A stretch of 64,000 nucleotides of DNA from NCBI GenBank assembly GCA_004292515.1, contig RDXB01000041.1, positions 1 through 64,000 on the forward strand, read 5' to 3'. Both the position numbers and the translations under genes were made by a program. Within the stretch, counting starts at the first letter, position 1; the number at the start of each line of letters is the position of its first letter. Source of the DNA: Oscillatoriales cyanobacterium (GTDB lineage Bacteria > Cyanobacteriota > Cyanobacteriia > CACIAM-69d). This document shows, one piece after another, positions 27,559-36,391 of the stretch. Under the pieces are notes generated by a model. That model saw only the letters and a list, made by a program, of their open reading frames with translations, made no database searches and was not told the origin of the DNA.

Positions 27559-30543
27559 CTAAGACAGCATTTTTTTTTCAGCCGATTCAAACACCGCCTG
27601 ATAGACCGGCAACAACCAAGCAGGCAACCGCGTTGCTGCGTCCTTCACTTGCATCTTGTCTGGCGGGTAATACATCATCGCGCCCAACAAGGCATTCAGA
27701 CCACCCGGCTGCTCTAGACCCGCCGCCACTCGTTGGGCCAAGGACACTAAATAATCCCGCTCAGTAGCCTCCAGCGGTTCCCGTTGGAACCCGGACTTCA
27801 AGAAGCTGGTATAGCGCCGCCCCAACTCGCTGTGGAATAGGGTTTCCAGTTGATGCGCCGGAATCGTCAGCCAAAAATCCGCCACCTGTCGCCGCAGTTG
27901 CCGCAACTCGGCGATCGTTTCCGGTTCTTCGGGGTCGATTTCATACAGGTTCGAGCAACCCAGGAATCGATTCAGAAACACCATATCCTCGGCCAAGTTG
28001 GGCTGTAGCGATGCGGGTGGGGCGATCGGCTGGGGTGGGGTGATCGGGGTTGGCGGCTCGATCGGCTGGGGCGACTCGATCGGCTGGGGTGGGGTAATGG
28101 GCTGAGGCGGGGCAATCGGTCGGGGCGGGGTGATGGCAGCGATCGGGGTCGGTGCGACAGGAGGCGGTGGCAGTGGTGAGCCTGCCGTTAGGGGTTTACG
28201 TCCAGCGGCAATGGTCGAGCAGGACTCCTGTTGGACTAATTGATGCTTGGCAACCTCGTCCCAGGCTTGGTCAACACCGACCCAACCGCATTGAGTGTCA
28301 TGGAATAGCATCCAGCCGCCAGGTTTGATCCAGGGGAAGGACTTTTGAAAATCCACCACCACATCTTCGTATTGATGCGATCCGTCAATGAAGATTAAGT
28401 CGATCGGTTTGCCTCCCGTCAGGGCTTGCCACTCGCTGAGAACTGGGCCTGAATAGCCTCGCAGGGGCACGACATAATTGAGCAAGCCATGTCGTTGTAC
28501 GTTGTCTTGCCAAATTTGGAAAAAGTCTCGATCGGCAAAGTCCGAATCGTTGCCATCCCAAGTGTCAATGCAGTAAATTTTGCGCTGCGTTCCCACACAA
28601 GCGAAGGCCATGGCCACGGTAGAACGGCCGCGAAAAGAGCCGATTTCGACGATCGTGGCATCCTGGGGCAGCGATCGCACTTTCTCAAAGAGATATTGCT
28701 CTTGACCCGGTACTAACCAGCCCTCAACGGATTCAACCGCAGCGGCAATTTCTGCGTAGGAACTGGGGGCAACTGGGGTGGTCGCTGTTCGCACGGGTGT
28801 AGCGATCGGTGCGATCGGTGCGATCGGTGGTGGCGGCAGGGGGGTAGACGATTGGGCTGGCGCAGCATTGCTCGGTGGCATACTAGCTGCGATCGCCGGA
28901 GTGGTACCAAAGATGGTCTGGTAATCGGTGAATAACCATTGGGGCAATCGGTTCGCTGCATCACGGACTTGCATCTGTCCTGGCGCGTAGTACAGCATCG
29001 ATCCAATAAACGCCTTCAATCCGTTGGGGTCTTGGAACCCTAGGCGAGCTTGTTGACTCAGTTGATCGCGTTGTTGCTGTTCCTCGGGATTCAGGGGTTC
29101 CTGAAGAAAGCCACTTTGCAAAAATTGGCGATGGGTATGACCGGCTTCGCTGGTGTAGAGGGGCTGTAGGTCTGGGGCAGGGGCGGTCTGCCAAAATTGA
29201 GCGAGCTGTTGTCGCATCTCTCGCAGTTGGACGATCGTGCTGGTATCTGTAGGGTTGAGGCGATAGAGATTGATGCAGCCGATCGCACGCTGAAATAACC
29301 AGTTCATATAACTCAGGGACGTGGGGTTACTTAAGGAGTCGGGGGCTTGGTGCGATCGCATGATTGCGTCCCGCAGGGATAAAAGTTCATCGAATTTTAC
29401 CGCCAACCGATCCGTTGATCGCTCGATGTCAAAAACCTGCATGGCCCGCGCCTGCCCAGCCGCTGCCATCTGGCCCCAGCGTTCTCGGTTGGCTGGCAAA
29501 CTCGCCAGGGCCTCAGCGAGGGCTGCGCCATCATTCGGGGGGACTCGCAAGCCACTGACCCCCGCTTCAATGGCCTCCGCTGATCCGCCAACCCCAGTGG
29601 TGATCAGGGTAGCCCCAGCAGCCATGGCTTCTACCTGGGTAATGCCAAAGGCTTCGACTTCGATCGAGGGAAACACCAGCACGTTGTGGCGGCGATGAAA
29701 CTGAATCAGTTGCTGACGGTTTAATTGACCAACGAAGCGTACCCGATCCGCCAAGCCTACCTGCTGAAGATAGCGCTGCAAATCGGCAAAGTAATCGGGA
29801 TAGAGGGGCTTGCCGGCGATCGAACAGTCAAAGGCAATCCCCTGAGCGGCCAACCGAGCCAAGGCTTCCAGCAAGACGTGGGGCCCTTTGGTCGGAATCA
29901 CCAACCCGGCATAGCCAATTCGGAGTCTGTCATGGGGCGGTAACGTCGGCTGATAAAACTGGTGAACAAACGCCCCTGGATAGATGGTTTGGCTATGGGC
30001 AACTGGGTAGCCTTCCTTCAGCAAACAGTCCCGCACATAGTCACTGGCTACAGCCAAGTGATACAGCGGGTGTGGTGGCATTTCTTGGGGAGCGTGGCTG
30101 GCCACGGCAAAGCCCAAATGATGCACCACGGGGATTTGAGCCTCTAGTAGTGGCCCCACCACCGTCATTCCCAGAAAGGAAATGTTGCCCAAGAGGCAAA
30201 CATCCGGCCGATAGTCAGCGATCGCCGCTCGAATTAAGCGATCGTTGTGAGCCATCACCATTTGGATCTGCTGCCAATCCTCAAAGGCGCGGGTTGAGCC
30301 TTCGTAGGTTCCCCAAAGTTGCAAGCGGCGATCGATATTGGGTTCTGGCTGCGCGATCGGCCCCAAATAATCCGCCTGGGCTGTCAGCACCCGCACATCA
30401 TGCCCTCGCCGCACTAGGCAATCAGCAAAGTCCGCGATCGACCGGCCATACCCACCAAGTTCCTGGGGCGGATAGAGGTTGTTGATTGTTAGAATGCGCC
30501 AGGGGCGATCGCGATGTTGCAGCATGATTCCAGGTAATCTCAC
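27559..30543 (-). CDS. GT4 glycosyltransferase - methyltransferase fusion with duplicated accessory domain
   Basis: 994 residues. Layout: GT4 glycosyltransferase (15-395; ILTINNLYPPQELGGYGRS, YAGLVIPTKGPHVLLEAL, PSIEVEAFGITQVEAMAAG); accessory domain R1 (413-545); Pro-rich linker (546-595); class I methyltransferase (600-780; IVEIGSFRGRSTVAMAF, IDLIFIDGSHQYEDV); a Pro-Ile-rich linker (788-845; PPQPI units); accessory domain R2 (855-986). R1 and R2 are clearly homologous (GCxNLY, FLxSGFxxEPL, MQVxDAAxRLPxWL), by eye 40-50% identical. I know no name for this domain. The start is a GTG at 30543, with an ATG six codons later as alternative. A cytoplasmic enzyme that adds and methylates sugars of an exported glycan is the best reading. 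Confidence 0.85.
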   Translation of the reverse strand: MRLPGIMLQHRDRPWRILTINNLYPPQELGGYGRSIADFADCLVRRGHDVRVLTAQADYLGPIAQPEPNIDRRLQLWGTYEGSTRAFEDWQQIQMVMAHNDRLIRAAIADYRPDVCLLGNISFLGMTVVGPLLEAQIPVVHHLGFAVASHAPQEMPPHPLYHLAVASDYVRDCLLKEGYPVAHSQTIYPGAFVHQFYQPTLPPHDRLRIGYAGLVIPTKGPHVLLEALARLAAQGIAFDCSIAGKPLYPDYFADLQRYLQQVGLADRVRFVGQLNRQQLIQFHRRHNVLVFPSIEVEAFGITQVEAMAAGATLITTGVGGSAEAIEAGVSGLRVPPNDGAALAEALASLPANRERWGQMAAAGQARAMQVFDIERSTDRLAVKFDELLSLRDAIMRSHQAPDSLSNPTSLSYMNWLFQRAIGCINLYRLNPTDTSTIVQLREMRQQLAQFWQTAPAPDLQPLYTSEAGHTHRQFLQSGFLQEPLNPEEQQQRDQLSQQARLGFQDPNGLKAFIGSMLYYAPGQMQVRDAANRLPQWLFTDYQTIFGTTPAIAASMPPSNAAPAQSSTPLPPPPIAPIAPIATPVRTATTPVAPSSYAEIAAAVESVEGWLVPGQEQYLFEKVRSLPQDATIVEIGSFRGRSTVAMAFACVGTQRKIYCIDTWDGNDSDFADRDFFQIWQDNVQRHGLLNYVVPLRGYSGPVLSEWQALTGGKPIDLIFIDGSHQYEDVVVDFQKSFPWIKPGGWMLFHDTQCGWVGVDQAWDEVAKHQLVQQESCSTIAAGRKPLTAGSPLPPPPVAPTPIAAITPPRPIAPPQPITPPQPIESPQPIEPPTPITPPQPIAPPASLQPNLAEDMVFLNRFLGCSNLYEIDPEEPETIAELRQLRRQVADFWLTIPAHQLETLFHSELGRRYTSFLKSGFQREPLEATERDYLVSLAQRVAAGLEQPGGLNALLGAMMYYPPDKMQVKDAATRLPAWLLPVYQAVFESAEKKMLS

Positions 30544-30784
30544 CCTTCTTTAAGGTGGTTTTATATAGACAACCAACCCCAAGTCCTATCGTCATTGAGT
30601 AGGGGTAGGTTTTATCATCATCGAGCAGAGATTTTTGAGCCTTGACCAAGTCCTAGACTGAGATCTAGACCGAGTTCTAAACCAACGAAAAACGCTGTAA
30701 CCCTTGTGGCTAGCCCCCAGAGAATGACGACAGGCCCTAGCCCTTTGCTCCCACGATTCTAGGTTTAGAGCACAAAGTCTAGGT

Positions 30785-31483
30785 TTACAGCACAAACGCT
30801 TGGGAGTTAGGTGCAGATTGGGATTGTCCATAAGCCGCCGGAGTGAGTTTCCTCAGAAACCCATTCACCAAACAGGTCATGTTGTAGCCATAGAAATCAC
30901 AATAATCGCTGTCAATTTCGTAGTCTGTTTGATGTTGCACCCAGAATTCTTGGATGGCTTTCACAACGCCTCCATGACTCAGACCATCTTCAACTAGCAA
31001 GTAATCACCCGCATCCAGGTAGGGATGGAAGAACTTCATGATGGCTGCTGTACTGGCGTAGCTGTGGTCAGCATCATCAATCACCAACCAAGGGCGCGGG
31101 AGCGATCGCAAGCCAGCATCATGGAATGTTGCTTCCAGTTGTTGAGCATTACCCCCCAGAAAAGTGACGCGCGGGTGCTGAATCCAAGTCACAGGATTGA
31201 GATCCACGGAGTACACATGACCATCGATACCATAGGTATTTAATAAATCGCCCATCCAAGCAGCACTGCCACCCGAAAAAGACCCAATTTCCAAAATTGT
31301 CCTAGGTTTCAGATTCCATAACAGGAGGTGGTAGAGCGCAAAATCAAATGGGTTTTTAATCAGGGGAACACCACGATAGGTATACATCTGACAGGATAGA
31401 TTCATAGCTACCATCAATTGGGTAGGCATGATCGTATTCATCGATAACTCGGTGGTATTCCAAGTTCGTTGATTCATTTTCAT
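30785..31483 (-). CDS. CmcI-like methyltransferase
   Basis: 232 residues, start supported by AGGAG seven bases upstream of the ATG. A close paralogue of the N-terminal domain encoded at 26249-27517: YRGVPLIKNPFDFALYHLLL, SAM motif ILEIGSFSGGSAAWMG, YSVDLN, VIDDADHSYAST and the cysteine-containing end DYCDFYGYNMTCLVNGFLRK. It lacks the accessory domain. Probably a sugar O-methyltransferase in the glycan operon. The 241 bp downstream, before the next gene, contain degenerate CCTAGAC/TCTAGACC repeats and no gene. Confidence 0.82.
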   Translation of the reverse strand: MKMNQRTWNTTELSMNTIMPTQLMVAMNLSCQMYTYRGVPLIKNPFDFALYHLLLWNLKPRTILEIGSFSGGSAAWMGDLLNTYGIDGHVYSVDLNPVTWIQHPRVTFLGGNAQQLEATFHDAGLRSLPRPWLVIDDADHSYASTAAIMKFFHPYLDAGDYLLVEDGLSHGGVVKAIQEFWVQHQTDYEIDSDYCDFYGYNMTCLVNGFLRKLTPAAYGQSQSAPNSQAFVL

Positions 31484-31641
31484 GACGGTTCTCCTAGGAT
31501 TTGTCGAAGTTAATGCGCGCGATTAGAATGTAAGCCTCCCTAATCAAGTTAGGAGTTCGTAGGTCAGGTTTCAAATGAGCTACTATCTGATGCTGTCAAT
31601 CGATTCTTGTTCAGTCTGGGTCAAGCTTCAAATCAGTCAGC

Positions 31642-33486
31642 TCAGAACTGCACAAAATCCATCACCGGACAGAATGACGAAATAGGCTGACCCCTAAAGA
31701 CAACAGCTAATAGGTCTGCCAATCGATGGTGATAGGTATGGTGGCGATAGAGGGTTTCAATCGCCTTACGCATGTAGGGATAACGACGCTCAGGGTATTG
31801 TACAAAGTATTCGATCGCTTCTAGATATTCACGCGGGTTGTCTGCCATCACCAACTCATCGGGCCCCAAGAAATCGCGAATCCGTCGAGCGCGATCGCTC
31901 ACCACAAACCCCCCGCAGGCCGGTGCATTGAACACACGCTCATTGCAGGTAAACCCTTCCACTTCAAAGGCATGATGTAAGTTTAGGGCGATCGTAGAAG
32001 AAGAGTATAGATAGGGAGCTTGTTGGTTAAACTCCTGGGTGCTCAAAACTGAGTTGTGGGTATTGCTGAAGGGAGATTGAGTCCAGTCAGGGCCAATTAG
32101 TAGCTGACTAAAACGCTTAAGCGGTTCTGCCCAAAACTGCTTAATGCGAGACCCTTTTTCCGAGAAAGTTCCCACAAAGAGCAAGTCTCGCTCGGCCCGC
32201 GCAAAAGTTGGTGTGTGGCAGGTCAAGTTAACACCCCAGGGAAAGCTCATCACAGGAATTCCTAGCTCCAGCATGTAGGGACGGAGTAGGTAGGCATTCC
32301 CTTCGAGGGACAGCTCAGAAATGGCTAAATCAATGCGGGATGCGTATTGCTTCAGGGCAACTTTTTCGGCATCACACATATTAGCTACATACAGATCAGT
32401 GCTGGGTGCTTCATCAATATAACGACCAAAGATTACTAATTTAGTATTGGGATTTTGGGGCGATCGCAGTAGGGGTTCAATATAGGATAAACGCTCAGGA
32501 TTGGAGACAATTAACAATAAGTTAGGGTAAGTCTGCCGCAGGGATTCGATCGCTTCCTCTTGACCATGTTGCAGGCAGACGAATGGAATTTTCCAGTCCT
32601 GGGCCGCTTGAGCTAGCCCCAATAAACGGACAGTGGCTGCGTAGGGAGTCGCACCGTAATAGCAAATTGCATGGGGCTGCGATCGCCAAGTCCGTAGCTC
32701 AGAAATATCTTGTAAAGCCTGTTCAAGCCGAGGTAAGTCAGCAATTTGAAACCGGTCTTGTGTGATTGTCTGAATCGATTGTTGGTTAGCTGGTGACGAT
32801 GGTGATTGGGCAATCGCCCCATATCCCGTTACAGTTTGGGGTTGTAGGCAGTCATAACTAACGATCGCACTTTGCAGATCAGAATAGCCTTCTAGTTGCC
32901 AGGCAAGGGGAGGCGAAAAACTATAGAAATTGAATGATGGTTGCAAATCAGCAATTAGGAAATCTGGAGCTGCGGAGAAGGTGCTTTTTTCGGAATGCTG
33001 GAGGATTTTTTGAACTTGATGGGCGAGGTATTGCTGAACGGAAACTAGGGATTTTTGATGCACCGAATAGGCATGGAGGGCATAGGTACGGCGCGTTTTT
33101 AGTAAATTAGCTGTAATCGGTTGGGGTGGCTCAATATGGTTACCACCCATCAGACAAACATCCCAATCTAGGGGCAATTGTCGCCAGTAATGGTCAAAGA
33201 ATTCTCCTAGTCGATCATGGAATACCACATCGTCTTCTAGAATCAAAACCCGCTCGGCTGCAGTGGCGATCGCCTGCTCCAAAACTTTTAGATGACTCAG
33301 GGTGCAAGACAGCTCCGCATTATACATAGCATCAAAAGGAAGCTGAATCTGTTTGGCATCAACGGCCGAGAATCGAGTGACTTGCTCAATGCCATGTTTG
33401 CTAAATTCCTGTTGACAATGCTCCCAGCGATCGGGCCGGCGATCGAGGTTAATACAATAGATCTGGTCAAAGTAGTGGTGGAGCAT
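31642..33486 (-). CDS. Two-domain glycosyltransferase (GT25-like plus CgeB-like)
   Basis: 614 residues from the ATG at 33486; a longer frame reaches 33537 without support. Residues 1-215 are a GT25 (LPS-type galactosyltransferase) domain: FDQIYCINLDRRPDRWEHC, AELSCTLSHLKVLEQA and VLILEDDVVFHD, where EDD is the metal-binding part. Residues about 240-600 resemble CgeB/glycosyltransferase family 1 proteins: FVCLQHGQEEAIESLRQ, LLFVGTFSEKGSRIKQF, NLHHAFEVEGFTCNERVFNAPACGG. Two different transferases on one chain suggest consecutive sugar additions. Middle gene of the minus-strand operon, 133 bp behind its upstream neighbour. Confidence 0.82.
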   Translation of the reverse strand: MLHHYFDQIYCINLDRRPDRWEHCQQEFSKHGIEQVTRFSAVDAKQIQLPFDAMYNAELSCTLSHLKVLEQAIATAAERVLILEDDVVFHDRLGEFFDHYWRQLPLDWDVCLMGGNHIEPPQPITANLLKTRRTYALHAYSVHQKSLVSVQQYLAHQVQKILQHSEKSTFSAAPDFLIADLQPSFNFYSFSPPLAWQLEGYSDLQSAIVSYDCLQPQTVTGYGAIAQSPSSPANQQSIQTITQDRFQIADLPRLEQALQDISELRTWRSQPHAICYYGATPYAATVRLLGLAQAAQDWKIPFVCLQHGQEEAIESLRQTYPNLLLIVSNPERLSYIEPLLRSPQNPNTKLVIFGRYIDEAPSTDLYVANMCDAEKVALKQYASRIDLAISELSLEGNAYLLRPYMLELGIPVMSFPWGVNLTCHTPTFARAERDLLFVGTFSEKGSRIKQFWAEPLKRFSQLLIGPDWTQSPFSNTHNSVLSTQEFNQQAPYLYSSSTIALNLHHAFEVEGFTCNERVFNAPACGGFVVSDRARRIRDFLGPDELVMADNPREYLEAIEYFVQYPERRYPYMRKAIETLYRHHTYHHRLADLLAVVFRGQPISSFCPVMDFVQF

Positions 33487-33619
33487 AGCCAAGGGTCTCA
33501 GCACAGATGGCGCATTAGGAGCAAGGCACGAGAACAAGTGATCAATTCAGTCACACAGTTGAGCTATGGAATCGCTCAATGTTGGATTGATTTAAAACAT
33601 CAGAAGTTGTTGACGAGGT

Positions 33620-36391
33620 TCAACAATCAACGGCTAGGGACTGAAGCGCCTTCGCTAGATCATCCAAGTGAATCACCAAATCTTCTAGGTCGTTGAATAG
33701 ATACTCTGGCTCGGCTTGAGTTACGGTGGTTCCATATTCAGTAACTGACCGAGAAATTAGATACTGATGGATTAGTTGACACTGACTGGCCAAGGCCCAA
33801 TAGTAGGGTTGGCTATAGTTTTTGGGAAAGATCTCGAGGACTTTAGTGCCTGGTTGGCAAAAGACCAAATTAGTCAGCCCTGCTCCGTGGGGAGCCACAA
33901 CTACTGCAGCCTCCGACAACAGTGCTGCTTGCTCACGCACCGATAGTTCACTGAGGGTGACACCCACAAAGCCAGATTTTTGAAGCCACTCAATTACCTC
34001 AGGCTCATTCAAAACTCGACGATAATTTGCCTCAGCCCGAGTTAGATAAATCCGTTTCGTAGGTGTAGCCCGTTGAGGCTGAGCAGCATCTAAGAATAAG
34101 TCCCGCAGCAGTTGACAGGTATCCCGATCAAAAATCGGCCAATGGGAAAATAGAGAAGGCACGACTAAACGATCGGCCTTGAGATGAATACCGGTTGTAT
34201 TGCGAATTAATTTATGGGCTGGTAACCCAAGTGCTTGCAGGGTTTCCTGCTGGAATTTAGACTGGGCTGGGTCAATCAAAATGCCATCTAATCCATCCCA
34301 TTGGGGATAGACAGATTTCAGCAGCCCGGCCCGAGCTACAAACTCAAACATCCAGTGGCAATAATTCCCAGAATATCGAATGGGCAGGACGGCTAGAGTT
34401 CCGGCAAAAGGCTGAACAGGCGGTAGGTAGTTGGATGAGGCAACCAGCAGTGAGTTGCCATAGGATAAGTCTTCAATGACCTCACGGTTACTCGAAAACA
34501 CAGCCGTTGTTCGAGGATCAGACCACACTTGACCCTGTTCGATGGTTGCCAAACTTTTAGGAGCATAAGACCAAGCGCCACCAATCATATATTGATGATC
34601 GCTGGGGGTGATGCTGATAGCAGGTGACCAATAGACTTGGTGGGCAGCGGCTAAATCTTGATAGGTTGTTCCGGTGGGGTTTTTGTGGCGAAATACCACC
34701 TGAGCATCGGTGCTATCGGGAACAAATTCGGTGATCAATCGATAGGGAATTGTCCCTACGAAACAGCTAATCGCATCATGTTTGCGATCGAGTTTTTCGA
34801 GGGATTCGCGCAACACATTCAGCAGGGGTTCAAACCCAGGTTGATGATGCAAAACTTTGAGGCTAAGCGTGATTGCCTGCGCATATTGCCCTTGGCCTAA
34901 TAGACCATTCACCACCCCATGACACACCATCCCAGCGCTGGGATGGTGCAAGTTACGTCGCAACAGTTCTAATGCGTAGGGTAAGGCTAGATGGGCTAAC
35001 CCTTGGTTGCAAAGTGCCACCAGATCGTAGTCTACGGTCGGCGCATCCCACACAGCTTGTAGAACCACAGTATGGTGTTGAATTGCTTCAGCCCAGTGAC
35101 CTTGCGATCGCAGGATATGACCTAAATTCCAGTGGGCAGGATAACAGCTTGTATCCCGAGCAATCGCCTGCTGATAAGAATGAATGGCAGCGGGAATCTG
35201 GCCGGCTTCCTGATACAGCGCACCCAGCCAATGGCAAGAGTCCCCGGACTGTGGATCGAGGGCGATCGCCTGTCGGTATGCCACCTCGGCTTGGGCAAAA
35301 TGCCCGCCCCAAATTTGATAAACATAGCCCAGTTGCTGATAGGCCGCCGCCCAATTGGGTCTCAGGGCGATCGCCTGTTCACAGTAGGCGATCGCTTCAC
35401 TTGGGCAACCTTTAGCCGCAAAAATCTTAGCAAGCTCGAGTGCATTCTCCGGTTCTAAACACTTTGGTGCTTGGGGCGATCGGAACTGGGTCGGTTGCGA
35501 TTGTGGAGCTTGTAATTGTGAAACCGATGGAGATAAGATGCCTAGGGATGAAATGTTTTCTGGGATTGGCGGTTGGCTTGCCGATTGACCGTCGCGCAAT
35601 CGAAAATACTGTGAATCCACATGGATCTTAGGATTCAAGCAATTTTCAAAGGATTGCCAATCGAGTCGTTGACCTGCCACAAAATATTGATAAAGCTGCT
35701 CGATCGTAGTGGACTGTGATCGGTCGAATTCATTCTGAATATAAACATCTTGAACTTGGTTGATCTGTAAGGTAATGCTCTTGCTGACCTCGAAACAAGC
35801 TAACTGTTTCCGCCAAGTTCGACCATGGGTTTCAAAGTAATAAGTCGCCAGCAACCCCTCCAGTAAATTTGGATTCTTGAGGTTGTCCGTCAGGCTCAAT
35901 ACCTGTACCACATCGCCTTTGCGGTAAATCGAGGCACTCACCTCCCAGGGGTAAGTCCAATCCGTATTGACTAAGGGCGAGATCGTCCAGTCCCAAATCC
36001 AGTAACTTTCTTGAGCCTGTAGTGGTTGAGTGGGTTGGATATTTTTACCCAATCTCAGGCTAAACGCCAGCAATTGCTCATGATGTGCCAAGGCTTGAAC
36101 ACAGATCTGGGGATCGAATGGAGACTTGAAAAAGACATCATCACATCCCCACAGAATGTAATCATCACAGGCAGTGACGATCGCCATTAGATCCTGATAA
36201 AAATCCTGTTCGGCAATCCAGTTAACCCTCGGAAAAGCTTGCTGAAGGGTACTGTAGGGTGTGCTTGGCACATCACGATAGAGCACATAAATAGATCGCT
36301 CCGGCAACCCAGAATAGTGCAATAAGCTTTCGATATAGGCAAAGAGTTGCAGCGGCCGTTCTTTGGAAAAAATAATAGTCGAAATCATCAT
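33620..36391 (-). CDS. GT2-like - TPR - GT61 glycosyltransferase fusion
   Basis: 923 residues. Residues 1-250 are a GT-A-like domain (STIIFSKERPLQLFAYIESL; YILWGCDDVFF with the acidic pair). After a Gln/Ser-rich linker come TPR repeats (about 315-560; AIAYCEQAIALRPNWAAAYQQ, AEVAYRQAIALDPQSGDSCH, AIHSYQQAIARD). Residues about 590-920 are a GT61 (DUF563) domain: YSGNYCHWMFEFVARAGLL, RIYLTRAEANYRRVLNEPEV, VVAPHGAGLTNLVFC and KVLEIFP. GT61 enzymes usually transfer pentoses or GlcNAc. Its start overlaps the stop of the upstream gene by four bases (ATGA), so both are translated together. Confidence 0.85.
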   Translation of the reverse strand: MMISTIIFSKERPLQLFAYIESLLHYSGLPERSIYVLYRDVPSTPYSTLQQAFPRVNWIAEQDFYQDLMAIVTACDDYILWGCDDVFFKSPFDPQICVQALAHHEQLLAFSLRLGKNIQPTQPLQAQESYWIWDWTISPLVNTDWTYPWEVSASIYRKGDVVQVLSLTDNLKNPNLLEGLLATYYFETHGRTWRKQLACFEVSKSITLQINQVQDVYIQNEFDRSQSTTIEQLYQYFVAGQRLDWQSFENCLNPKIHVDSQYFRLRDGQSASQPPIPENISSLGILSPSVSQLQAPQSQPTQFRSPQAPKCLEPENALELAKIFAAKGCPSEAIAYCEQAIALRPNWAAAYQQLGYVYQIWGGHFAQAEVAYRQAIALDPQSGDSCHWLGALYQEAGQIPAAIHSYQQAIARDTSCYPAHWNLGHILRSQGHWAEAIQHHTVVLQAVWDAPTVDYDLVALCNQGLAHLALPYALELLRRNLHHPSAGMVCHGVVNGLLGQGQYAQAITLSLKVLHHQPGFEPLLNVLRESLEKLDRKHDAISCFVGTIPYRLITEFVPDSTDAQVVFRHKNPTGTTYQDLAAAHQVYWSPAISITPSDHQYMIGGAWSYAPKSLATIEQGQVWSDPRTTAVFSSNREVIEDLSYGNSLLVASSNYLPPVQPFAGTLAVLPIRYSGNYCHWMFEFVARAGLLKSVYPQWDGLDGILIDPAQSKFQQETLQALGLPAHKLIRNTTGIHLKADRLVVPSLFSHWPIFDRDTCQLLRDLFLDAAQPQRATPTKRIYLTRAEANYRRVLNEPEVIEWLQKSGFVGVTLSELSVREQAALLSEAAVVVAPHGAGLTNLVFCQPGTKVLEIFPKNYSQPYYWALASQCQLIHQYLISRSVTEYGTTVTQAEPEYLFNDLEDLVIHLDDLAKALQSLAVDC

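Noticed and set aside
26249-31483. CmcI-like genes considered as antibiotic (cephamycin) biosynthesis genes
   Set aside because: The family name is historical; the neighbours are glycosyl- and methyltransferases and no beta-lactam genes are present.
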